Assembly: GCA_964436125.1 (NCBI GenBank)
Contig: CAYTBT010000006.1
Location: forward strand, 42,704 to 106,703
DNA from: CAYRFF01 sp964436125
Lineage (GTDB): Bacteria > Bacteroidota > Bacteroidia > Chitinophagales > Saprospiraceae
Reading direction: 5' to 3'
DNA: 64,000 nucleotides
Shown here: one piece after another, positions 9,505-18,260 of the stretch
Layout of the letters: each line of letters begins with the position of its first letter
Position numbering within the stretch: position 1 is the first letter of the stretch
Made by a program: the position numbers and the translations under genes
The notes under the pieces: model-generated
The model's input: the letters and a program-made list of their open reading frames with translations, nothing else
Databases searched by the model: none
What the model was told of the DNA's origin: nothing

Positions 9505-10053
9505 ATGCAATGTATCGTTTATGACCTCGAAGCAACGTGCTGGGATGGCGAGCCTTATGCCGATCAGAGTGAAATCATAGAAATTGCAGCTTATCGAATT
9601 GATAGATATGGTGAAATTGAAGGGCCGTTCCAGAAATTTGTAAAACCTATTCTTTTCCCACGTTTATCGCCGTATTGCATGGATTTAACGAGCATAGAGC
9701 AAGCGGATATCGACACAGCAGCTGAATTTGACGAAGTTATAGGGCATTTCCTCGATTGGGGTGAGATATTACAGAAAGAAACTGTATTTTGTGCCTGGGG
9801 AAAATACGATGCAAGAATGTTGTGTCGAGATTGTACGCTTCATGATATCGATTACAGTTGGTTAAACAGGACATTGGATGTCAAACAAGCGTACAACAAG
9901 TTGAAAGGTCATAAGAAAGCTCTTGGTTTGATGAGGAGTTGCAGAAAAGAAAATATAGACTTTGAAGGAACACCTCACAGGGCGATATGGGATACATACA
10001 ACTTGCTTAAACTCTTTATGAAATATTATGGAGAGTGGAATTTACCATTATAA
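9505..10053 (+). CDS. DEDDh-family 3'-5' exonuclease (KapD/ERI-1-like)
   Basis: A 182-aa exonuclease-fold protein. The DEDDh residues are visible: D7 and E9 in YDLEATC, D102 in CAWGKYDARML, and H158 with D163 in TPHRAIWDTYN. The pattern DLEATCW is typical of the KapD/ERI-1 branch that acts on RNA or DNA 3' ends. It begins six bases after the acyltransferase gene and ends the run that started at nrnA. Its natural substrate cannot be told from the sequence. Confidence 0.85.
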   Translation: MQCIVYDLEATCWDGEPYADQSEIIEIAAYRIDRYGEIEGPFQKFVKPILFPRLSPYCMDLTSIEQADIDTAAEFDEVIGHFLDWGEILQKETVFCAWGKYDARMLCRDCTLHDIDYSWLNRTLDVKQAYNKLKGHKKALGLMRSCRKENIDFEGTPHRAIWDTYNLLKLFMKYYGEWNLPL

Positions 10054-10092
10054 TGTAAATAATATTTAATCATTTATCAAATTTTATAACAC

Positions 10093-10809
10093 ATGAATTA
10101 TTTTAAGTATATTGTTCTCACAATGTTTATCGGACTTGTAGGAGCGATTCAAGCACAAGATGAGGTAGGGTATATCAAATACAATATCACCGATATACAG
10201 TCTGACAATCAGATGGTTATGCAGCAAGCCAGCATGTTCAAAAATGGATATATGGAACAATATTTCGGTGCGGACAAGAACCTTTCTATAAGTAATATGG
10301 CCGGAATGACAGTCACTAAGACACTTTATGACAAGAAAACGGGCAATTCTGTGATGTATATGGATATTATGGGTAGAAAATACAAGATCCCTATGACTAA
10401 GGAAGAAGCTGATTCAATGCAATCTGATCAAGATATGGATGTAAAAGTTGAGAAAGTCACAGATGCAACGAAGGAAATCCTCGGTTATAATACACATAAA
10501 GTACTGTTGAAGATTTCTTCTGAAGGAACAACTAGCACCATAGAATTATGGGTCACAGATCAATTAAAAGGTGATATGACAGGGTATAATCAGATGCTTA
10601 AATTAACTGACACAGACCTTGAGCTTGAAGGTTTACCGCTTCAGATGACAATTGATGTCAACGGAATGATGCAATTTACCTACACGGCAACTGAAGTAAA
10701 AGATAAATCAGAGGTCGATCCGGAAGCAATGAAAATTGATGATACAGGCTATCAAGAAATGACCATGGAAGAATTCCAGGACGCAATGGGTGGAATGGGA
10801 AGAATGTAA
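10093..10809 (+). CDS. DUF4412-like secreted protein
   Basis: A 238-aa exported protein with signal peptide ending AIQAQ. The body is beta-rich and polar, with an internal YTATEVKDK stretch and a methionine-rich tail (MTMEEFQDAMGGMGRM). The arrangement, with an N-terminal segment on a coloured-matrix style core and ILGYNTHKVLLK, resembles DUF4412/GLPGLI-type periplasmic proteins common in Bacteroidota, whose role is unknown. Methionine content is unusually high (about 25 of 238), which might suggest metal binding, but this is only inference. A clear terminator hairpin follows. Confidence 0.55.
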   Translation: MNYFKYIVLTMFIGLVGAIQAQDEVGYIKYNITDIQSDNQMVMQQASMFKNGYMEQYFGADKNLSISNMAGMTVTKTLYDKKTGNSVMYMDIMGRKYKIPMTKEEADSMQSDQDMDVKVEKVTDATKEILGYNTHKVLLKISSEGTTSTIELWVTDQLKGDMTGYNQMLKLTDTDLELEGLPLQMTIDVNGMMQFTYTATEVKDKSEVDPEAMKIDDTGYQEMTMEEFQDAMGGMGRM

Positions 10810-10851
10810 TTAAAACCATTAGCTAGTTTCAGAACTAGTAAAATTATCTAG

Positions 10852-10891
10852 AAAGAAGGGGAATATAATTAGTGTATTTTCCCTTCTTTTT
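10852..10891 (+). terminator. Rho-independent terminator after the DUF4412-like gene
   Basis: AAGAAGGG at 10853-10860 pairs with CCCTTCTT at 10881-10888, with further A/T pairing inside, followed by a short T-run. It lies about 45 bases after the stop codon. Confidence 0.7.
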
Positions 10892-10934
10892 ATATCCTTC
10901 TATTTAACATAATATTAATTATGGGCTAACATTA

Positions 10935-11247
10935 CCCAAATTGCGTATAGCTCTGCTATTTAACATAAAATCAGATATAGCTGGNNNNNNNNNNNNNNNN
11001 NNNNNNNNNNNNNNNNNNNNNNNNNNNNNNNNNNNNNNNNNNNNNNNNNNNNNNNNNNNNNNNNNNNNNNNNNNNNNNNNNNNNCTGAAAGCCCTATATC
11101 GGTACCGATTTTATGTTAAAGCAATTTGGGGAATTCTTCCTTTATATATCACGTATAGCTCTGCTATTTAACATAAAATCAGATATAGCTGGCTGAAAGC
11201 CCTATATCGGTACCGATTTTATGTTAAAGCAATTTGGGGAATTCTTC
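10935..11247. repeat. Tandem 95-bp hairpin repeat interrupted by a 100-N assembly gap
   Basis: One 95-bp unit is complete at 11153-11247. The same unit is split by the gap into 40 bases (10945-10984) and 55 bases (11085-11139), identical over all 95. The two units are separated by 13 bases. Each can fold: TTTAACATAAAATC pairs with GATTTTATGTTAAA, and inside it GATATAG pairs with CTATATC around a ~13-base loop. CCCAAATTGC at 10935-10944 adds an outer arm matching GCAATTTGGG in both copies. The gap falls exactly in the apical loop. No coding potential is seen. Confidence 0.85.
10985..11084. other. Assembly gap (100 N)
   Basis: A run of exactly 100 N, which looks like a scaffold placeholder instead of a measured length. 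Its flanks are the two halves of the 95-bp hairpin unit, so the missing DNA may be zero or a number of further repeat units. Confidence 0.98.
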
Positions 11248-11254
11248 TACAAAT

Positions 11255-11290
11255 GCTAAGGTTGAGACTAAGGCTAAGGCTAAGGCTGAG
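11255..11290. repeat. Short CTAAGG/CTGAGG-type tandem repeat
   Basis: A stretch of hexamer-like units (CTAAGG, with GACTAAGGCTAAGGCTAAGG in its centre) directly after the hairpin array. It opens the larger minisatellite island. Confidence 0.75.
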
Positions 11291-11327
11291 AGAAATTATG
11301 GATTATGGATGTTGGATTATGAATTAT

Positions 11328-12035
11328 AATCATCTTCTTCATCAAAATTGAAACACTTAAATCATTTCCCAACCCAGCTAATGGCTTCGCCGCAGTCATA
11401 AGTCGGAAGTCGGAAGTCGAAAGTCAGAAGTCGGGTAACGGGTAATCGGCTCATTACACATTGTCCATTGCTCATTGCTCATTGAAATTCAATCATCTTC
11501 TTCATCAAAATGGAAACACTTTAACCTTTTTTCCAACCCAGCCAATGGCTAATGGCATCGCCGCAGTCATAAGTCGTGAGTCGGGTAATCGGTAACAGGT
11601 AATCGGTGATCGGCTCATTGCTCATTGTTAATTGCTCATTGTTAATTGCCCATTGCTCATTGAAATTCAATCATCTTCTTCATCAAAATGGAAACACTTA
11701 AATCATTTCCCTACTCAGCTAATGGCTAATGGCTTCGCCGCAGTCATAAGTCGTAAGTCAGAAGTCGGGTAACGGGTAATCGGTGATCAGCTCATTGCAC
11801 ATTGTCCATTGTTCATTGCTCATTCCTCATTGTTAATTGCTCATTGTTCATTGCACATTGTCCATTGTTCATTGCTTATTCCTCATTGTTAATTGCTTAT
11901 TGTTAATTGCCCATTGCTCATTGAAATTCAATCATCTTCTTCATCAAATTGAAACACTTTAACCTTTTTCCCAACTCAGCTAATGGCTAATGGCTTCGCC
12001 GCAGTCAGAAGTAGACGGCTTCGCCGCAGGTGTGA
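11328..12035. repeat. Four-copy mosaic minisatellite island
   Basis: Four related blocks begin at 11328, 11491, 11669 and 11930 with AATCATCTTCTTCATCAAA. Each then has GAAACACTT, a CAGCTAATGGCTTCGCCGCAGTC block, a variable number of AAGTCGG-like heptads, GGTAATCGG-like units, and CTCATTG/TTAATTG heptads. The last block is shorter and ends in a second GGCTTCGCCGCAG. Spacings of about 163, 178 and 261 bases differ through the heptad counts. There is no ORF of note. A small patch of the same CTCATTG heptads recurs at 25155-25192. Confidence 0.85.
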
Positions 12036-12155
12036 TAAAGGTTGAGTTTGATATTCCTAGCATTGTTGATAGCCCGATCAATCTACTAGATGCTCTGAGT
12101 ATTTCCTAGTTCTTAATACATTTTGTACTTTGTAGCATAATTAAATCATAATACT

Positions 12156-12773
12156 ATGGCTCTCAGCGATATTCTGGATAAATTATTCAATGCAAAAGAT
12201 TCAAAAGACCTTAAAGACATCGCCAATCTCACCAAAGAAGAGATAGAAGAACTCGGTAGCCGTTTTATCGATGCTCTGGACGACAAAAGCGATGAAGTTC
12301 TTAATCGCCTCAACGAAGAGAAGCCTGAGTTTATAAGGAAAGTGAAGGAACAATTTAAAAATCTCAAAGAGAATCCCGAGGAAGAAAGTCATTCTGGACA
12401 AGATGAAGGAATCAATTTCCATACGCAGAGTGCAGACTCCGATTCTACAGTTGAAAACCAGGAGATCGATGAAATAGATATGGCACTCAAAAAAGCTGAT
12501 TCCGAAATAAATTCAGCGGATGAGATTATGAACAAAATGAATAATCTGGAGGCAATAAAAGAATTGAACCTCATACCGGAGGATTTTATCGCCAAGGCAA
12601 GGAAATATGCAGACTCAAGTTTAAAACAAGGTGCATCTCAGGAAGAGAATAGCCTATCAAGCAAGAAAGCAGGCGATTCTACAGCCGGCTTGAATAAGGC
12701 ACAATTTACAGATAGAGATAGAGATGGAGATGGCGATTCACGCATTGATGATGCCGATATTGAAGAAGAATAG
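12156..12773 (+). CDS. Highly charged hypothetical protein with Asp-rich tail
   Basis: A 205-aa protein without signal peptide or membrane segment and with no family that I recognise. It is rich in Glu, Asp and Lys and likely mostly helical. The N-terminal ~65 residues (LSDILDKLFNAKDSKDLKD...) look helical and amphipathic. The last ~20 residues contain TDRDRDGDGDSRIDD, which resembles a DxDxDG calcium-binding loop but without enough context to call an EF-hand. It sits alone between the repeat island and a convergent MazG-like gene. It could be cytoplasmic and acidic-tail regulated; the function is unknown. Confidence 0.6.
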   Translation: MALSDILDKLFNAKDSKDLKDIANLTKEEIEELGSRFIDALDDKSDEVLNRLNEEKPEFIRKVKEQFKNLKENPEEESHSGQDEGINFHTQSADSDSTVENQEIDEIDMALKKADSEINSADEIMNKMNNLEAIKELNLIPEDFIAKARKYADSSLKQGASQEENSLSSKKAGDSTAGLNKAQFTDRDRDGDGDSRIDDADIEEE

Positions 12774-12805
12774 CAGTCTCCCCTATTGTTTGTTCGAGTG
12801 TATTA

Positions 12806-13297
12806 TTAGCTATTCAGGATTTGGGGAATATCCGCAGGTGAATAATTCACGGACTTCAAGACTTTCCCATCGGATTTTCGATAGACAAGAAAATAATTAT
12901 CACGTTCAACGATATAGGCTTCCGTGCCATCCTTCTCCGCATAGTGCTTCATAGTAGCTTCCGCCTCCTCTCGCGATGCACATCGCTTACTCATATTGGA
13001 ACGTTGTACCTCGTCAAATAAGTCTTTAAACTTCTCTCCCATCCCAAATTCCAGTATTGCACCGGACAATACATATTGTATATCACTGAAAGCATCGGCA
13101 ACCTCGACAAGATCTTTCTCAGCAATCGCAGCTTTCAGTTCGTCAAGCTCTTCTTGCAGCAGATTTATCCGCAATTCACAGCGATCTGCAGCCGGAATAA
13201 GTGGCTCCGATTCCACCGGCAATTCAAATGTATCATGAAATTCAGCTACGCCGTTTAAGGCATTGGGTTCTTGAAATCTCTTCTTTTTTTGCTTCAT
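12806..13297 (-). CDS. MazG/PRA-PH-like nucleoside triphosphate pyrophosphohydrolase
   Basis: A 163-aa protein whose first ~110 residues match the all-alpha NTP pyrophosphatase fold. The metal-binding helices are EELDELKAAIAEKD and VEVADAFSDIQYVL, giving the E-x2-E ... D-x3-D pattern. The family cleaves (d)NTPs or phosphoribosyl-ATP to monophosphate and PPi, often for house cleaning. An additional C-terminal ~50 residues (EAYIVERDNYFLVYRKSDGKVLKS) form a small beta-rich tail, seen in Bacteroidota versions. It lies just downstream of the TPR gene on the same strand. The exact substrate is not deducible. Confidence 0.75.
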   Translation of the reverse strand: MKQKKKRFQEPNALNGVAEFHDTFELPVESEPLIPAADRCELRINLLQEELDELKAAIAEKDLVEVADAFSDIQYVLSGAILEFGMGEKFKDLFDEVQRSNMSKRCASREEAEATMKHYAEKDGTEAYIVERDNYFLVYRKSDGKVLKSVNYSPADIPQILNS

Positions 13298-13360
13298 TCT
13301 TCCATAAATTAAACCGGGGTCAAAATAAGCACTTTGTCCCCGGTGATTTTTTCATAAACT

Positions 13361-13374
13361 GCCTTACGGCAAAT
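13361..13374. repeat. Intergenic copy of the long dispersed word (GCCTTACGGCAAAT)
   Basis: GCCTTACGGCAAAT, the reverse complement of ATTTGCCGTAAGGC, lies between the TPR gene and the MazG-like gene. Three other copies of the pattern ATTTGCCGNAAGGC are within genes. Confidence 0.6.
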
Positions 13375-13385
13375 ACGCACTCTGC

Positions 13386-14708
13386 TTATTCAGCAAAGTA
13401 AGATTTTTCAAATTTCTTTCCGCCTCTCACAGCCTCAAGTCTAGCTTTAATCTCCTTACTCTGATCGAGTTTATGCATCCGGGCAAGAATCTCGTATAAA
13501 CCGGTAAGCGTACTAGTATCATTGGGATTAATGCTTTCAGCTTTCTTGAAATACGGCAAAGCCTTTTTAAAGAGTTCCTTAGACTTTTTACTCAATGCCT
13601 CATATTTTTTCTGTTCATCGAGGCCGAGTTTCTGCATTTCCTTAGTCACGGCAGCACCTTTATTAAAGTACATCATACCGATAGAATACATCGCTTCAAA
13701 GTTCTTGGGATCAAGCTCCAGTGTCTGATTATAATAATCAATCGCCTTGGTGAAGTATCCATGAGCATTGGAAGTATCTCCACTTTCCTTGGCTTTCTTA
13801 AACAAGTTCATATACACATTACCGAGTGCTGAACGTACGCTGGGATTATTGGGATCTGCTTTAATCGCTTGTTTAAGCTTAGATTCCAGCTCCTTAAATT
13901 TCTTGTTTTTAATCAAGTAATTAATCTCAGCAAAGAGTAATGAAATATCCTCCGGGAACAAATTTTTTCCTCGTGCAAGTACTTTCTCAGCTTTTTCCGG
14001 ATTATCCTTCACGATAAGATTGAATAAGCTACTATATACCCTGGGATTATCGTATGAAATCTCATATAATTCATTCAAGAGCTTTTTGGACTCTTTATCT
14101 TTTCCTATCTGGAGTGCACACACAGCAACGACAAATTTCTGATTATTCAAGTTACTTTTATCCTGGAACACGGAGCCTTCATCATGCGATTGAAGAAACT
14201 TATCAATTTTTAATACTGCATTGAAGGCATGATAAGCCTGCTCATAATCAGGTGCGCCGATATAGAGGTTACCGATTGCGCTCAAGTGAGAAGCCGTTTC
14301 CTTCAATCCATCGTAGATATCATTCTGGCGGTAGCTTTTTTCGGCAAATTCATAAGCCTTCATATACGAGTTATAAGCAACGATAGCCGGATTACTCTTG
14401 GGAGCTTCTTTGGTTTTGCCGATAGCAGCGCGCGCTGCGATACCAGCCGCTATAGTATTGTAAATTTCACCGCGTTTGACGTAAGTCTTGGTTTTATCAT
14501 CATTATCGAGTTGATCGATAAGGTTCACAGCTTTATTTATAAGGTTTTCAGCTTTTGTCAGTTCATCTGCATTACGTGTCTGATCCATATAAAAACTGCT
14601 AAGGGCTCGAGACGCCTTTCTCGTCAACTTCTTTGGATTATCTTGTGCAATAGCTGCAGCACCTTGAAAAAGGAATACTACGCATAAAATTCCGATCAAT
14701 TTTTTCAT
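13386..14708 (-). CDS. Exported TPR-repeat protein
   Basis: A 440-aa protein with a signal peptide (MKKLIGILCVVFLF...AIAQ) followed by helical tetratricopeptide repeats. TPR-type helices are clear around LGNVYMNLFKKAKESGDTSN, AIDYYNQTLELDPKNFEAMY and ALPYFKKAESINPNDTSTL. It probably acts as a periplasmic or outer-membrane-associated scaffold. The partner is unknown. It is downstream of gyrA on the same strand, after 141 bases, and has a TATATTTG box on the minus strand at 14822-14829, so it may have its own promoter. Confidence 0.75.
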   Translation of the reverse strand: MKKLIGILCVVFLFQGAAAIAQDNPKKLTRKASRALSSFYMDQTRNADELTKAENLINKAVNLIDQLDNDDKTKTYVKRGEIYNTIAAGIAARAAIGKTKEAPKSNPAIVAYNSYMKAYEFAEKSYRQNDIYDGLKETASHLSAIGNLYIGAPDYEQAYHAFNAVLKIDKFLQSHDEGSVFQDKSNLNNQKFVVAVCALQIGKDKESKKLLNELYEISYDNPRVYSSLFNLIVKDNPEKAEKVLARGKNLFPEDISLLFAEINYLIKNKKFKELESKLKQAIKADPNNPSVRSALGNVYMNLFKKAKESGDTSNAHGYFTKAIDYYNQTLELDPKNFEAMYSIGMMYFNKGAAVTKEMQKLGLDEQKKYEALSKKSKELFKKALPYFKKAESINPNDTSTLTGLYEILARMHKLDQSKEIKARLEAVRGGKKFEKSYFAE

Positions 14709-14821
14709 TTGATATTCTTGTTTGGTCTATTCTTTAAAAAACGATTGACATAAAATAGTTTCCACTTATGCCATACGTAGGTATAAAATCTTGTTAAGTT
14801 TCATTAATAAAATCTTAAAGG

Positions 14822-14829
14822 CAAATATA
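14822..14829 (-). promoter_or_regulatory. Candidate -7 box upstream of the TPR gene
   Basis: The minus strand reads TATATTTG, matching TAnnTTTG, about 114 bases before the TPR start and just after the gyrA stop. No -33 TTG is evident. Confidence 0.3.
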
Positions 14830-14849
14830 AAAACTGTACAGAGTAAATA

Positions 14850-17327
14850 CTATTCTTCTTCATCAGAAAGGACTTCATCCTCACTTCTGATAACAGCGAC
14901 ATCTGCAATTTCGTCAGTCTCATTCAGATTAATGACGATAACACCTTGAGTGGCACGACCTCTGATATGAACATCCTCAACCGACATTCTTATAACAATG
15001 CTGTTTCTCGTTGTGATCATAAGATCATCATCAGAGACGACAGCTTTCATAGCTACGAGTTTGCCGGTTTTCTCGGTCAACATCTGAGTACGTACACCTT
15101 TTCCGCCGCGATTTATCAAGCGATATTCATGGTATGGAGACCGTTTTCCTATTCCTTTTTCTGAAATTGTCATTACGGTAACATCAAAATCTGCTCCGAG
15201 TGGAATAGCCGACATGCCGATAACATAATCGCCCTCCGCATCGAGTCTCATGCCCCTCACTCCACGTGCTGTACGTCCCATGGGCCGCACATCTTCCTCG
15301 TTAAAACGTATTGCGCGGCCATTGCGATTGGCTAGAAGGATCTGATGTGATCCATCTGTGAGTTTCACATCGATTAACTGGTCTCCTTCTGCTATGGTAA
15401 TGGCATTAATTCCGTTTACTCGAGGTCGTGAATATGCTTCTACTACTGTTTTCTTTACAATTCCTTGCTTGGTTGCAAAGACGAGGTAATTATTATTGAT
15501 AAAATCTTCATCCTCCAGATCTTTTATATTAATATATGCACGGACTTTATCATCCTTGGGCATTGCTATTAAGTTCTGAATTACTCTTCCTGTTGATGTT
15601 CTGGACGATTCCGGTATTTCAAATACCCTCAGCCAGAAACATCTACCTTGCTCGGTAAACAAGAGTAAGTAATTGTGGGATTCAGCAATAAACATGTGTT
15701 CTATAAAGTCTTGGTTCCTTGTCTTGGAGCCTTTACTTCCCTTTCCACCGCGATTCTGTATTTTATATTCGGAAACCTTGGTCCTTTTTATATAACCAAG
15801 GTGTGAGATGGTTACGACTACCCGATCATTGGGGATAAGGTCCTCTATTTTTATTTCGGAGTCAATCAGGCTTATTTCCGACCTTCTTTCATCTCCGAAA
15901 TTCTCTTTCACCTCACGTAGTTCTTCCTTCACGATATCTTTCTGCACGTCAATAGAAGCGAGGATTTCTTTATATCGTTTGATTTTTTTCTGTAATTCCT
16001 CGTATTCTTCTTTGATTTTGGCTCTTTCCAGACCGGTTAATTTCTGCAAGCGCATCTGGAGAATTGCAGTAGCCTGGGCTTCACTTAATTTAAAGCGTTC
16101 CATCAGTCCTTCACGGGCTACATCGACATTTGCGGAAGCTCGGATAAGTGCGATAATTTCATCGAGATTATCCAGGGCAATGAGCAGTCCTTCAAGAATA
16201 TGAGCTCTGTCTTGTGCCTTCTTAAGTTCATAGCGCGTTCTGCGGACAACCACTTCAATACGGAAATCGATAAAATGCTGGATCATCTCCTTGAGAGAAA
16301 GGAGCTTGGGTCTGCCGTTGACGAGCGCAATATTATTTACGCCATAAGAAGTCTGTAGAGGCGTATATTTATAGATTTTACTGAGAACGACATTGGCGAG
16401 AGCATCGCGTTTAATATCAATCACAATACGGAGGCCTCGTCTATCCGATTCATCGCCGATGTATGAAATACCCTTGATTTTTTCCTCATTCACCAGATCG
16501 GACATCTTTACGATGAGGGTAGATTTATTGACCTGATAAGGGATTTCAGTGATAATAATGCGTTCCTTGCCGGTCTTCGTAGTTTCGATTACTGCTTTAC
16601 CGCGGACTACTACCCTACCACGACCGGTTTCAAATGCTTCTTTAACACCCGATAGGCCTTGAATTATTCCACCTGTCGGGAAATCCGGTGCCGGAATATG
16701 CTCCATTAATTCATCCGTTGTTATTTCCGGATTATTCACCGTGGCCATTGTAGCATTTACAATCTCGGTGAGGTTGTGGGGCAGCATATTGGTTGCCATA
16801 CCCACGGCAATACCTGAGGCACCGTTCATCAAGAGATTGGGCAGGCGGGTCGGTAAGACAGTGGGTTCTTTTAAAGTATCATCAAAGTTATCGGTAAAAT
16901 CCACCGTATCTTTTTTAATATCTGCCAGTAGTTCATGGGCAATCTTGGCAAGGCGCGCTTCTGTGTAACGCATTGCTGCCGCTTTATCACCATCCATTGA
17001 CCCGAAGTTCCCCTGGCCGTCAACAAGTGGATATCGCAAGGACCAATCTTGAGCCATCCTCACCATTGCTTCATAAACTGCACTATCTCCATGCGGATGA
17101 TATTTACCCAGTACCTCTCCGACAATTCTCGCAGATTTCTTATGTGCTTTATTATAGTATAGTCCCAGCTCATTCATTCCATACAGGATACGGCGATGTA
17201 CCGGTTTTAATCCGTCTCTTACATCGGGTAATGCGCGGGAGACAATAACGGACATTGAATAATCAATGTACGCGCTTTTCATCTCGTCTTCAATATTAAT
17301 CGGTATAATCTTGTGTGTATCAGCCAT
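14850..17327 (-). CDS. gyrA: DNA gyrase subunit A
   Basis: An 825-aa type II topoisomerase A subunit that cuts and rejoins DNA during negative supercoiling, acting with GyrB. The active-site tyrosine is Y121 (AAAMRYTEARL). The quinolone region reads HPHGDSAVYEAMVRM, with S82 and E86 at the usual resistance positions, a wild-type pattern. The C-terminal beta-pinwheel contains a GyrA-box-like QNRGGKG in EYKIQNRGGKGSKG, plus a second RGGKGVRTQ, so gyrase is favoured over ParC. The tail is acidic (DEVLSDEEE). It diverges from ubiE. A copy of the dispersed 12-mer lies at 16128-16139, encoding ASAN. Confidence 0.97.
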   Translation of the reverse strand: MADTHKIIPINIEDEMKSAYIDYSMSVIVSRALPDVRDGLKPVHRRILYGMNELGLYYNKAHKKSARIVGEVLGKYHPHGDSAVYEAMVRMAQDWSLRYPLVDGQGNFGSMDGDKAAAMRYTEARLAKIAHELLADIKKDTVDFTDNFDDTLKEPTVLPTRLPNLLMNGASGIAVGMATNMLPHNLTEIVNATMATVNNPEITTDELMEHIPAPDFPTGGIIQGLSGVKEAFETGRGRVVVRGKAVIETTKTGKERIIITEIPYQVNKSTLIVKMSDLVNEEKIKGISYIGDESDRRGLRIVIDIKRDALANVVLSKIYKYTPLQTSYGVNNIALVNGRPKLLSLKEMIQHFIDFRIEVVVRRTRYELKKAQDRAHILEGLLIALDNLDEIIALIRASANVDVAREGLMERFKLSEAQATAILQMRLQKLTGLERAKIKEEYEELQKKIKRYKEILASIDVQKDIVKEELREVKENFGDERRSEISLIDSEIKIEDLIPNDRVVVTISHLGYIKRTKVSEYKIQNRGGKGSKGSKTRNQDFIEHMFIAESHNYLLLFTEQGRCFWLRVFEIPESSRTSTGRVIQNLIAMPKDDKVRAYINIKDLEDEDFINNNYLVFATKQGIVKKTVVEAYSRPRVNGINAITIAEGDQLIDVKLTDGSHQILLANRNGRAIRFNEEDVRPMGRTARGVRGMRLDAEGDYVIGMSAIPLGADFDVTVMTISEKGIGKRSPYHEYRLINRGGKGVRTQMLTEKTGKLVAMKAVVSDDDLMITTRNSIVIRMSVEDVHIRGRATQGVIVINLNETDEIADVAVIRSEDEVLSDEEE

Positions 17328-17412
17328 GCTTTTGCTTCTATTCTGTAATCTTTAAGACTTCCAAATGCCTCGCTTAATGCGTTCCTCATCCTCGGCCTTA
17401 AATTTAACTCTG

Positions 17413-17420
17413 CGAAAGTA
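17413..17420 (-). promoter_or_regulatory. Candidate -7 box of gyrA
   Basis: The minus strand reads TACTTTCG, one base off TAnnTTTG, with TTT 20 bases upstream at the -33 place. It is about 85 bases before the gyrA ATG. Confidence 0.35.
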
Positions 17421-17515
17421 CAAAATATTGCTATTCTTCTAAAGCATATATCAAGAAATTTTCAAGCTTTAAATGCTTAATGTTCAGTTTATTTTCATAT
17501 TGCAGAAAAACAACA

Positions 17516-17523
17516 TACTTTTG
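17516..17523 (+). promoter_or_regulatory. Candidate -7 box of ubiE-porT
   Basis: TACTTTTG matches TAnnTTTG exactly and ends eight bases before the ubiE ATG at 17532. If real, transcription would begin almost at the start codon, giving a very short or absent leader. The -33 site reads TTTTC instead of TTG. Confidence 0.45.
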
Positions 17524-17531
17524 CGCGCATT

Positions 17532-18260
17532 ATGACGGAGTCCATCAAGCCATATAAGGATAATCAGGATAAGAAGGCGCAAGTCGAGTCTATGTTTGAT
17601 AATATATCACATAGCTATGACTTTCTCAATCATTTCCTGTCTATAGGCATTGATAAAAGATGGAGAAAGAAGCTGTTAAGCTTTATTAAAGAGCCTGAAA
17701 GGTGCAATATGCTAGACGTGGCTTGTGGAACAGGTGATATTGCCATCAAGGCCGCACGTGAATTGAAAATACGCAATGTTGCTGCACTTGATTTATCACA
17801 GAAGATGCTCGATATAGCGGCGCATAAAGTTCATAAGTACGGTTTACAAGATGGCATTGAATTCTTTAAAGGCGAATCAGAAAATATTCCTTTTCAAGAT
17901 GGGCAATTTAATGTATTGACATGCGGATTCGGTGTGCGTAATTTCGGAAATTTACACAATGGTCTGAAGGAAATGTATCGCGTCTTAAAACCTGGCGGAA
18001 AATGCCTGATACTCGAGTTCAGCCAGCCACGGAGATTTCCCATCGCTCAATTATACCATATTTACTTTAAATACGTTCTACCTGTGATCGGAAAAGCAGT
18101 TTCAGCTGATGGTAAAGCATACAGGTACTTATACGACTCGGCTATGGCCTTTCCGTCATTTACGGATTTTACAACTTTATTGAAGGAAATCGGATTTTCA
18201 GAAGCACAATATCAAGCACTTACATCAGGAATATGTTGCATATATTACGCAAGGAAATAA
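17532..18260 (+). CDS. ubiE: Demethylmenaquinone methyltransferase
   Basis: A 242-aa SAM-dependent methyltransferase of the UbiE/MenG family, which methylates demethylmenaquinone in the last step of menaquinone synthesis. The N-terminal VESMFDNISHSYDFLNHFLS and the SAM motif LDVACGTGDIA are diagnostic, as are NVLTCGFGVRNF and EMYRVLKPGGKCLILEFS. Menaquinone is the usual quinone in Bacteroidota, so MenG is the likely role. Its 3' end overlaps the start of porT by 28 bases, an arrangement seen in other Bacteroidota. Confidence 0.95.
   Translation: MTESIKPYKDNQDKKAQVESMFDNISHSYDFLNHFLSIGIDKRWRKKLLSFIKEPERCNMLDVACGTGDIAIKAARELKIRNVAALDLSQKMLDIAAHKVHKYGLQDGIEFFKGESENIPFQDGQFNVLTCGFGVRNFGNLHNGLKEMYRVLKPGGKCLILEFSQPRRFPIAQLYHIYFKYVLPVIGKAVSADGKAYRYLYDSAMAFPSFTDFTTLLKEIGFSEAQYQALTSGICCIYYARK

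Noticed and set aside
10941..11171. 76-codon ORF through the gap
   Set aside because: It reads through 100 N and only seems open because the gap length is arbitrary.
10945..11247. attC-like (integron) sites: ATTTAAC ... GTTAAAG core in the 95-bp hairpins
   Set aside because: The right core ends in G instead of the required pyrimidine, the stem lacks the usual unpaired spacers, and no integrase or cassette ORFs are present.
11328..12035. Possible CRISPR array
   Set aside because: Repeat units are heptads without uniform spacers, block spacing varies from 163 to 261 bases, and no cas gene is nearby.
15808..16203. 131-codon ORF antisense to gyrA
   Set aside because: Lies entirely within conserved gyrA coding sequence; serine-rich shadow translation.
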